From Holosporaceae bacterium (GTDB taxonomy: Bacteria; Pseudomonadota; Alphaproteobacteria; UBA3830), in contig JAITRK010000058.1 in assembly GCA_031288435.1 (NCBI GenBank), positions 1 through 12,860 on the forward strand: 12,860 nt of DNA. The letters are read 5' to 3'. The notes beneath the pieces were generated by a model. It was not told where the DNA came from. It made no database searches and saw only the letters and a list, made by a program, of their open reading frames with translations. How positions within the stretch are numbered: the stretch's first letter is position 1; every line of letters begins with the position of its first letter. Below are positions 6,770-12,860 of this stretch, one piece after another. A program made the position numbers and the translations under genes.

Positions 6770-6775
6770 GGAGGG
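6770..6775 (+). promoter_or_regulatory. Ribosome binding site that fixes the adaptor start
   Basis: GGAGGG lies 4-5 bases before the GTG at 6780. Upstream in-frame candidates, TTG at 6744 and ATG at 6759, lie at or before the expected transcript start region and lack such a site, so the GTG is chosen. Confidence 0.7.
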
Positions 6776-6779
6776 CATT

Positions 6780-7931
6780 GTGTTTGATCCATATAAAGTT
6801 AGATCCATTTGCATGGCGCTTATGGCGTTGTTGGCTGTCTGCGGGTGCGACGATGAAAAACAGCGTCCGCAGACGCCACCGCAGCTGGTTGGTGTTGCCA
6901 AAGTAATAAAGACAAACGTTCCCCTTATCATGGAGGCTCCTGCAAAAATTACCGGTTCTCTGGAAATACAAGTGAGAGCGCAGGTTGGAGGAATACTAAA
7001 GACGCGACTATTCAGCGAAGGGCAGTATGTGGCGCAGGGCGATAAGTTATTTGAAATAGATCCGGCGCCCTACGAAGCTGCGCTGGCAAAAGCCAAGGGC
7101 GCGCTGGCTAAGGCAGAATCCGAGGTGAAAAAAGCTCGCCGTGACTATGATCGGATGCAGAAGTTGCACAATGCAAAAGCCATTAGCCAAAAGGACTACG
7201 ATGATTCTCTATCAGCTCTAGAAAGCGCCGAAGCCAATCTCAAAGTAGCGGAAGGACAGGCGAAAGAGGCGGAAATTAACATCGGATATACGGCGGTAAA
7301 AGCTCCAATTTCTGGAATTGTCGGCAAAGAGGCGCAATCCGTTGGAAATCTGGTGGGTACAGCCGGAGACTCCAGTTTGCTTACCACCATGGTGCAGATT
7401 CATCCGCTGCATGCTATTTTTTCGATTTCCGGATCCGCCTGGAGGAGGGTCGCCATGAATCATATGGACGGAAAGGTGTCTCTTCCGCAGGGAGGGGAAT
7501 ATATTGTTGAGGTTATAACTCCGGATGGAGTAAAGTATCCGTACCCGGGAAAGATAATTTTTGTGGATAGCAACGAAGATCAGTTAACATCCAGCGTGTC
7601 GCTGAAAGCGGAAGTCCAAAACAGCGAAGATCGCAAGTTACTGATGCCAGGCCAATTCGTCCGCGTAAAAATTATTGGCGCCGAGTATCGAAACGTTATG
7701 GTTATTCCTGTTTCGGCTCTAATTCCAACCCAAATGGGCTATGTTGTGTATTTAGTTGGCAGAGATAATGTGATCGAGACGCGTCCGATAAAGGCTGAAG
7801 TTGTTGGTAATCAAGCTATAGTGGACCATGGCCTGGCGGAGGGCGACGTCGTCGTCTCAGAAGGTATTGTAAAGGCGCGCCCGGGAACTCCGGTAAATCC
7901 TGTGATAAAAGAGACCGAATCGACGAAGTAA
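6780..7931 (+). CDS. RND efflux periplasmic adaptor lipoprotein (AcrA/MexA type)
   Basis: This membrane fusion protein bridges the inner-membrane RND pump and the outer-membrane channel. With the GTG start the protein has 383 residues, close to AcrA (397), and begins with a lipoprotein signal: basic K6 and R8, hydrophobic CMALMALLAV, and a lipobox ending at Cys23 (VCGC). Residues about 62-100 form the first half of the lipoyl domain (VRAQVGGILKTRLFSEGQYV, then GDKLFEIDPAPYEAALA). Residues about 100-170 are an alanine- and charge-rich alpha-helical hairpin (AKAESEVKKARRDYDRMQKL). The second lipoyl half follows with VKAPISGIVG. Later come the beta-barrel (QIHPLHAIFSIS, LLMPGQFVRVKI) and the membrane-proximal domain ending in GIVKARPGTPV. 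The pump gene follows after 18 bp. Substrates cannot be predicted from the sequence. Confidence 0.93.
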   Translation: MFDPYKVRSICMALMALLAVCGCDDEKQRPQTPPQLVGVAKVIKTNVPLIMEAPAKITGSLEIQVRAQVGGILKTRLFSEGQYVAQGDKLFEIDPAPYEAALAKAKGALAKAESEVKKARRDYDRMQKLHNAKAISQKDYDDSLSALESAEANLKVAEGQAKEAEINIGYTAVKAPISGIVGKEAQSVGNLVGTAGDSSLLTTMVQIHPLHAIFSISGSAWRRVAMNHMDGKVSLPQGGEYIVEVITPDGVKYPYPGKIIFVDSNEDQLTSSVSLKAEVQNSEDRKLLMPGQFVRVKIIGAEYRNVMVIPVSALIPTQMGYVVYLVGRDNVIETRPIKAEVVGNQAIVDHGLAEGDVVVSEGIVKARPGTPVNPVIKETESTK

Positions 7932-7936
7932 CAGCG

Positions 7937-7943
7937 AAAGGAG
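7937..7943 (+). promoter_or_regulatory. Strong ribosome binding site of the pump gene
   Basis: AAAGGAG ends 6 bases before the ATG at 7950. It lies in the 18-bp gap after the adaptor gene and fixes the pump start. Confidence 0.8.
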
Positions 7944-7949
7944 CTCTCA

Positions 7950-10900
7950 ATGTTTTGTCGTTTTTTTATAGATCGGCCGATTTTTGCCTCAGTGGTTTCG
8001 CTCATCATTACGCTTGCCGGCGTTATATCCATTGTTAATTTGCCGGTGGAACAATATCCGAATCTTGCGCCTCCAACGATATGCGTAGACGCAAATTACC
8101 CTGGAGCGAGTCCTGAGGTTATATCAGAATCTGTCCTCGCTCCGCTGGAGCAAAAAATAAACGGCGTTGAGGATATGATATACATGAGTTCCTCAGCTGC
8201 CAGCAACGGTAAGGCGACAATTTCCGTATTTTTCAAGGTCGGGTCTGATCCGGACAAGGCCATGATTAACGTAAATAACCGCGTGCAGATGGTTACCGCC
8301 ACTCTACCGGAAGACGTGCGCCGACTTGGAGTGACCGTAAACAAAAGATCTTCCTCCATGTTGCAGGTGCTGTGTCTCTATTCCAGCGATAGCCGCTACG
8401 ATTCAACATACGTTGGGAACTATGCCATTTTAAATGTTGTGGATCATCTAAAAAGACTTGAAGGCGTTGGCGACGTGAACGTTATGGCTGGCAACGACTA
8501 CTCCATAAGAATATGGCTAAAGCCGGATAAAATGGCGAAAATGGGCCTGAGCACCAACAATATCATAGCTGCCGTATCGGCTCAAAATCTACAGCGTTCC
8601 GTGGGAGCTATAGGGAAGAATCCGACAGATTTGAGGGTGGAGCGCAGCTATGTTATTACTACCACTGGTAGATTGTCCGATGTTGCGCAATTTGAGAACA
8701 TTATTCTACGCGCAAATCCGGATGGAACGTCGTTGCGTCTGAAAGACGTTGCGGAGGTGACTCTTGCGGCAGCTTCCTACGATATAATAGCCAAAAGCGC
8801 CGGCTACGATGCAGCTCCAATGATGATTTCCCTGTCTCCTGGAGCAAACGCGCTGTCCACTGCCGAAAGAGTAAATGCAAAATTGGGAGCGCTGTCCAAA
8901 GAATTTCCAGATGGCATTGGTTATAAGACGGTTTTTGACACCACTGGATTCATAAAAAATTCCGTAAAAGAGGTTATAAAAACTCTGTTTGAAGCAATGG
9001 TGCTTGTTTTTGCGGTTGTTTTATTATTCCTGAAGAGTTTCAAAGCGACGATTATACCATGTCTGGCAGTTCCGGTATCTATAATAGGAGCTTTTGCCGG
9101 CATGATGCTGTTTGGGTTTTCCATAAATACATTGACGCTGTTCGGGCTTGTGCTGGCCATAGGCATAGTTGTCGACGACGCCATTGTTGTAATAGAAAAT
9201 GTGGAGCGACTCATGGCCACTGAAAAAATGCCAATACGAGACGCTGTCGCCAAGGCCATGGATGAAGTGGCTGGAGCGCTTGTGGCCATTGTACTGGTTC
9301 TGTGCGCTGTATTCATTCCTGTGGCGTTTATGGGTGGATTGACGGGTACGATGTATAAGCAATTCGCCATAACCATAGCAATTTCAGTCGTCATATCCGG
9401 CGTATGCGCGCTAACATTAACTCCGGCGCTCTGCGCAATGTTCATGGGAACGCATGGCGGCGAAACTAAAATAGCTGCCAACAAATTTTTTCGTGTTTTT
9501 GATACGCTTTTCGAAAAGACTACTGCAGCATACCTGCATATTGTGAAATATTTAGTAAATAATATTTTAATATCGTTTATCGGGCTGATCGCAATTCTAT
9601 TGGCTGCGGCTTTTCTGCTTCAGAGAATCCCGGGAACCCTTGTGCCAGACGAGGATCCAGGAGTGGTTATGATAGGCGCCATAATGGATCCAGGCGCATC
9701 CATCAATAGGTCGCAGGAAGTTATTCAATACGTTGCCGACGCCGTAATCAAGGATCCATCCGTAAGCGATTCTTCGACTATCGCTGGTTTTAGCATATTG
9801 GGCAGCTCCATCGCCACCAATGCTGCCACAATGTTTGTAAAATTAGTAGACTGGAGCCAGAGAACGGCTCCCGGGACTTCCTCCAAGGATATTGTGAGGA
9901 AAATATTCGGCATAGGTAGAAAAATTACCGACGGAATGGTCCTGGCCTTTGTTCCTCCTCCAATCGTCGGCATGAGCGTTACAGGCGGATGCGAAGGATA
10001 TATTCAGAGAATAGGAGATACGAACAGCATGGCTCTTGACGGCAAGGTCAGGGAGTTTATCACCGAGGCGTCACGGCGGCCGGAATTGACGGGCCTCAAC
10101 ACAACATTTAACGCCAGTTCTCCACAGTTTAATATGGAGGTGGACACGCTGAAAGCAATGTCCCTTCATGTTCCGGTAAATGAAATTTACGATACCATGG
10201 CTGCCACATTCGGCGCTAAATATATCAATGATTTCTCAAAATTTGGACGCGGATTCAGAGTAATGGTACAATCAGAAGGTAAGTACCGCTCCTATCCTGA
10301 ACAAATAAGTGAAATCTACGTTAAATCCAATAAAAATGTCATGATACCGTTGTCGTCGTTCGTAAAACTTACGCCGACCGTTGGTCCGGATGTTGTCGAT
10401 AGGTTCAATGTGTTTACGGCTGCGAAGGTTATGGGAAGTCCGGCGCCCGGCTTTACGTCAGGACAAGCAATAGCTGCTATGGAGGAGGTTGCCGAAAGAG
10501 TTCTCGGTGACGAGTATAAATTGTCCTGGACGGGCTCCGCATATCAGGAGAAGTTAGCTGGTGGAAATTTTGTCAATGCAATGCTGCTTGGGTTAGTGGT
10601 GGTGTTTCTAATACTTGCTGCGCTGTATGAGCGCTGGTCGCTGCCTTTCGTAATTATTTTCGCCGTCCCGTTTGGCATATTTGGTGCGGCGCTGGCAGTG
10701 GCGCTAAGAGGATACAGCAACGACATATATTTCCAGGTGGCGCTCATAACACTAACAGGACTATCAGCCAAAAATGCAGTTCTTATTGTGGAATTTGCCG
10801 TTATGTTTCGGGAGGCCGGAGAATCCATAATTGACTCGGCAATAAAGGCTGCTGCGACGCGCTTCAGGCCTATTGTTATGACGTCGCTGGCGTTTATTCT

Positions 10901-11084
10901 GGGGTGCATACCGCTTATGATTAGTTCTGGAGTGGGCTGCGGCAGCAGAAATTCTCTAGGAACTGGAGTGGTCGGAGGTATGATCGGAGCAACTGTGCTG
11001 GCTCCACTTTTCATACCGTTGATGTTTATTTTGGTAACAAGAATTAGTGAAAATCTAAAAAAGAAAGCGGGGAATCATGCGTAA
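7950..11084 (+). CDS. RND multidrug efflux pump, HAE1 family (AcrB/MexB type)
   Basis: This inner-membrane trimeric antiporter uses the proton gradient to export hydrophobic compounds from periplasm and membrane. Its 1044 residues match the family length (AcrB 1049). It starts with the conserved MFxRFFIDRPIFA helix and the LPVEQYP segment. The first periplasmic domain includes YPGASPEVI and NRVQ. The membrane block at about 340-500 contains the proton-relay pair Asp409-Asp410 in GIVVDDAIVVIENVER. The second periplasmic domain runs from about 560 to 865. The second membrane block holds Lys941 (LSAKNAVLIVEFA), the counterpart of AcrB Lys940, followed by TRFRPIVMTSLAFILG and GTGVVGGM. All key proton-transfer residues I can check are present, so the pump should be active. 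Its stop overlaps the channel gene start by 8 bp. Confidence 0.96.
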   Translation: MFCRFFIDRPIFASVVSLIITLAGVISIVNLPVEQYPNLAPPTICVDANYPGASPEVISESVLAPLEQKINGVEDMIYMSSSAASNGKATISVFFKVGSDPDKAMINVNNRVQMVTATLPEDVRRLGVTVNKRSSSMLQVLCLYSSDSRYDSTYVGNYAILNVVDHLKRLEGVGDVNVMAGNDYSIRIWLKPDKMAKMGLSTNNIIAAVSAQNLQRSVGAIGKNPTDLRVERSYVITTTGRLSDVAQFENIILRANPDGTSLRLKDVAEVTLAAASYDIIAKSAGYDAAPMMISLSPGANALSTAERVNAKLGALSKEFPDGIGYKTVFDTTGFIKNSVKEVIKTLFEAMVLVFAVVLLFLKSFKATIIPCLAVPVSIIGAFAGMMLFGFSINTLTLFGLVLAIGIVVDDAIVVIENVERLMATEKMPIRDAVAKAMDEVAGALVAIVLVLCAVFIPVAFMGGLTGTMYKQFAITIAISVVISGVCALTLTPALCAMFMGTHGGETKIAANKFFRVFDTLFEKTTAAYLHIVKYLVNNILISFIGLIAILLAAAFLLQRIPGTLVPDEDPGVVMIGAIMDPGASINRSQEVIQYVADAVIKDPSVSDSSTIAGFSILGSSIATNAATMFVKLVDWSQRTAPGTSSKDIVRKIFGIGRKITDGMVLAFVPPPIVGMSVTGGCEGYIQRIGDTNSMALDGKVREFITEASRRPELTGLNTTFNASSPQFNMEVDTLKAMSLHVPVNEIYDTMAATFGAKYINDFSKFGRGFRVMVQSEGKYRSYPEQISEIYVKSNKNVMIPLSSFVKLTPTVGPDVVDRFNVFTAAKVMGSPAPGFTSGQAIAAMEEVAERVLGDEYKLSWTGSAYQEKLAGGNFVNAMLLGLVVVFLILAALYERWSLPFVIIFAVPFGIFGAALAVALRGYSNDIYFQVALITLTGLSAKNAVLIVEFAVMFREAGESIIDSAIKAAATRFRPIVMTSLAFILGCIPLMISSGVGCGSRNSLGTGVVGGMIGATVLAPLFIPLMFILVTRISENLKKKAGNHA

Positions 11085-12495
11085 CTGCGAAATTTATTCA
11101 GCAGCAGTTCTAACAATTTTTCTAACTGGCTGCGAAGTGGGGCCGGATTATCAGCAGCCGCAAATGGATATGCCAGCCATCGACAAAAAATCGAAAGCTG
11201 TCGACGAAACCATCGCAAAGTTTATGCGAACAGAATGGTGGACGGTATTTAAAGACACTACGCTGGACAAACTGGAGAGACAGGCCATCGAACATAACGC
11301 CGATTTGAAGCAGGCGGTGGCTAATATCGAGATTGCCAGAGCTGAGGCAGGGATAGCAACGTCTAGCCTGCTGCCGTCTGTTAAGACAGAAATGTCTGTT
11401 GGAAAAACGCACCCATCTCGCAACATGTCGGCGACGGCAAAGGACGCCATAGATTATCTCGGAACTGTTGGCATTTCCTATGAACTGGATTTTTTCGGGA
11501 AATATCGTCGAGCTGACGAGGCGGCCATGGCTCTTTTGCTATCTTCAGAAGCTGCAAGAGAAGTCGTGATGTTGGCGGTTACATCCGATGTGGCCAAGAC
11601 ATACTTTTCCATCAGAGCGCTGGACGCGAAGTTGGCCATCGCCACTAGAACGCTAAAGTCACGCGAAGAGAGCTATGTGGTGTATAGAAATAGATTTCTG
11701 AACGGCTACTGCACCGAATTGGATTGTCTGCGCGTGGAAGCCGAAATGGCGTCCGTAAAAGCTACAGTTCTAGATCTGGAAGTTGCTCTGACAAAGGCAG
11801 AAATAGCGCTGAAAGCGCTGCTCGGCTGTTCGCCAAGGGAGATCATATCCAAAAAAATCAATCGCGGCGCGTCCATAGAGCGGTTGCGCATTCCGTCTAA
11901 TGTGCCGGACGGGGTCCCATCCGATCTAATAACTAGAAGGCCGGACGTTCTGCAGTCTGAGGGGCAACTAATCGCTGCCAATGCCGCCATAGGCGAGGCT
12001 CTGGCGCTGTATTTCCCATCTTTTTCGCTTACAGGAGCCTATGGATTTGAGAGTAAATCGTTGACCAGCCTATTCAGTGGCGATTCCGATATGTGGAAAT
12101 TTACCGGCGGTTTCTCCCTGCCGATATTTAACGGCGGCAAGATATCATGCCTAACGAAAAAGGCGGAAATAAATTACCAAAAAGCATCGCTAATCTACGC
12201 TGGAACCATAAAAAAGGCATTTAGAGAAGTGTTGGATTCACTCGTTTCGCACAGGAAAAACAGTGAAATTGTTATTTCTAGAACGCGGCAGGTGAACGCT
12301 CTAAAGAAAAGTTATAACCTGGCCATGTCTCAAAAAGAATCTGGTCTTATTGGTTTGCTAGATCTGTTGGATGTGGAAAGAGGGCTGCTTTCCGCAGAAA
12401 TGGAACTGGTTGGCGCGCTTCAGAGTCACTTGAACTCCGTAGTGGATCTTTGCAAAGCGTTGGGTGGCGGTTGGACACAGAGCCGATTGCTCTAG
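11077..12495 (+). CDS. Outer-membrane efflux channel lipoprotein (OprM/NodT family)
   Basis: This protein forms the trimeric outer-membrane exit duct of the tripartite pump. The 472-residue precursor has a lipoprotein signal with lipobox LTGC (Cys19) followed by the family signature CEVGPDYQQP. WWTVFKDTTLDKLERQAIEHN (about 52-72) begins the periplasmic coiled coil. LGTVGISYELDFFGKYRRA (about 130-148) marks the first beta-barrel strands. PSDLITRRPDVLQSEGQLIAANAAIGEA (about 280-307) and FPSFSLTGAYG open the second repeat, and FSLPIFNGGK is near 350. LDLLDVERGLLSAEMELV near the end is also typical of the family. The ATG lies inside the end of the pump gene (8-bp overlap), preceded by GGGGA at 11069-11073, so expression is probably coupled to the pump. 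Having the channel inside the operon suggests this pump does not rely on a shared TolC. Confidence 0.95.
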   Translation: MRNCEIYSAAVLTIFLTGCEVGPDYQQPQMDMPAIDKKSKAVDETIAKFMRTEWWTVFKDTTLDKLERQAIEHNADLKQAVANIEIARAEAGIATSSLLPSVKTEMSVGKTHPSRNMSATAKDAIDYLGTVGISYELDFFGKYRRADEAAMALLLSSEAAREVVMLAVTSDVAKTYFSIRALDAKLAIATRTLKSREESYVVYRNRFLNGYCTELDCLRVEAEMASVKATVLDLEVALTKAEIALKALLGCSPREIISKKINRGASIERLRIPSNVPDGVPSDLITRRPDVLQSEGQLIAANAAIGEALALYFPSFSLTGAYGFESKSLTSLFSGDSDMWKFTGGFSLPIFNGGKISCLTKKAEINYQKASLIYAGTIKKAFREVLDSLVSHRKNSEIVISRTRQVNALKKSYNLAMSQKESGLIGLLDLLDVERGLLSAEMELVGALQSHLNSVVDLCKALGGGWTQSRLL

Positions 12496-12500
12496 CAGCC

Positions 12501-12860
12501 ATGTCCGATTCCGTAAAACTGCTGTCGCCGACACGGGAAAATTTGCAGTTTGCTGCAGATGAAATTGCGCGCGGGAATCCGGTGGCGTTTCCTACTGAAA
12601 CTGTGTATGGCCTAGGTGGAAATGCCTACGACGATGCTGCCGTGGCTCGCGTATTCTCTATGAAGAAACGTCCGCAGACCCAGCCGCTGAGCGTTTGCTA
12701 TCAATCTCTGGAACGAGCCTCCAAGGATGTTTTCATCAACGATTTTGCGCTGCTGGTGGCAGAACATTTTTTGCCAGGTCCAGTTACGCTACTGCTGAAA
12801 CATAGAGCAAACTCTAAAATATCAAAACTATGCTCTGCTGGTAGCGAAACGGTTGGTATA
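12501..12860 (+). CDS. L-threonylcarbamoyladenylate synthase (TsaC/Sua5/YrdC), 3'-truncated by window edge
   Basis: This enzyme makes threonylcarbamoyl-AMP from threonine, bicarbonate and ATP for the universal t6A37 modification of ANN-decoding tRNAs, in the cytoplasm. The first 120 residues are visible. FPTETVYGLGGNA at residues 30-42 is the YrdC signature. KKRPQTQPLSV at 55-65 corresponds to the family KxRPxxxPL nucleotide/threonine site. FLPGPVTLLLKH at about 90-101 matches the FWPGPLTL element. SETVGI at the window edge begins the next conserved motif. The remaining part, including any Sua5 C-terminal domain, lies outside the window, so TsaC (about 190 residues) and Sua5 (about 320 or more) cannot be told apart. 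The ATG is 5 bp after the channel gene stop with no strong ribosome binding site, which points to read-through from the efflux operon. Confidence 0.92.
   Translation, partial: MSDSVKLLSPTRENLQFAADEIARGNPVAFPTETVYGLGGNAYDDAAVARVFSMKKRPQTQPLSVCYQSLERASKDVFINDFALLVAEHFLPGPVTLLLKHRANSKISKLCSAGSETVGI

Larger units (their letters stand above)
6596..6779. other. Regulatory region upstream of the efflux operon
   Basis: This 184-bp gap contains an imperfectly spaced inverted repeat (6613-6645), three AATACT/AGTATT elements (6614-6655), a strong promoter at 6713-6741 and the ribosome binding site of the adaptor gene. No classical intrinsic terminator with a T-run follows the upstream gene. No regulator gene is encoded in the gap or next to the pump. 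Confidence 0.6.

Noticed and set aside
8921..9484. 187-codon minus-strand open frame inside the pump gene
   Set aside because: It lies opposite conserved membrane helices of the pump; its composition (Thr, Ser, Met, Ala-rich) is that of an antisense shadow, with no domain or start signal.
10544..11014. 156-codon minus-strand open frame inside the pump gene
   Set aside because: It is opposite the highly conserved last membrane block of the pump and shows no domain or ribosome binding site of its own.
1..12860. CRISPR array, tRNA/rRNA genes, insertion sequence or phage genes
   Set aside because: No regularly spaced repeats, no tRNA-like cloverleaf, no transposase or integrase frame, and no terminal inverted repeats with target duplications were seen by eye.

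Overview
The window looks like a stretch of chromosome from a Gram-negative bacterium. It carries a complete tripartite RND efflux operon whose adaptor and outer-membrane channel both have lipoprotein signals, plus surface-sugar genes and exported proteins with Sec-type signals. Base composition is mixed: a hand count of one line in the glycosyltransferase gene (2101-2160) gives 30% G+C, and one line in the efflux adaptor (7021-7080) gives 53%. The protein sequences read as proteobacterial. A host-associated alphaproteobacterium is possible, but that is only an impression and the window does not prove it.

Layout. (1) 1-484: the 3' part of a peptide deformylase gene, cut by the window edge just after where its first metal-site motif should lie. 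(2) 497-2005: an exported protein of the DUF4139 type, followed after 2 bp by (3) a GT4-type glycosyltransferase (2008-3183). (4) On the minus strand, 3173-5367: a two-gene operon for nucleotide-sugar modification, made of an extended SDR epimerase/reductase-like protein and a WbpM/CapD-type 4,6-dehydratase-like protein that lacks the usual membrane domain. The glycosyltransferase and dehydratase genes converge and overlap by 11 bp. (5) 5368-5656: a 289-bp divergent promoter region with an 11-bp direct repeat. (6) 5657-6595: an unrecognised 312-residue exported protein with its own good promoter and ribosome binding site. (7) 6596-6779: a regulatory region with AATACT/AGTATT repeats and a near-consensus sigma-70 promoter. 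(8) 6780-12495: efflux operon in the order adaptor, RND pump, outer-membrane channel. (9) 12501-12860: the start of a TsaC/Sua5-type tRNA threonylcarbamoyladenosine synthesis gene, 5 bp after the channel gene and probably in the same transcript.

How the genes work together. The efflux proteins form one envelope-spanning export machine. The dehydratase and SDR proteins probably make a deoxy-aminosugar nucleotide in the cytoplasm, and the glycosyltransferase may use such a sugar in a surface glycan; that link is inferred from proximity. The deformylase and TsaC are housekeeping translation genes at the two ends. I saw no tRNA, rRNA, CRISPR array, insertion sequence or phage gene. The least explained items are the orphan exported protein with its repeat-bearing promoter region, and the soluble form of the dehydratase.
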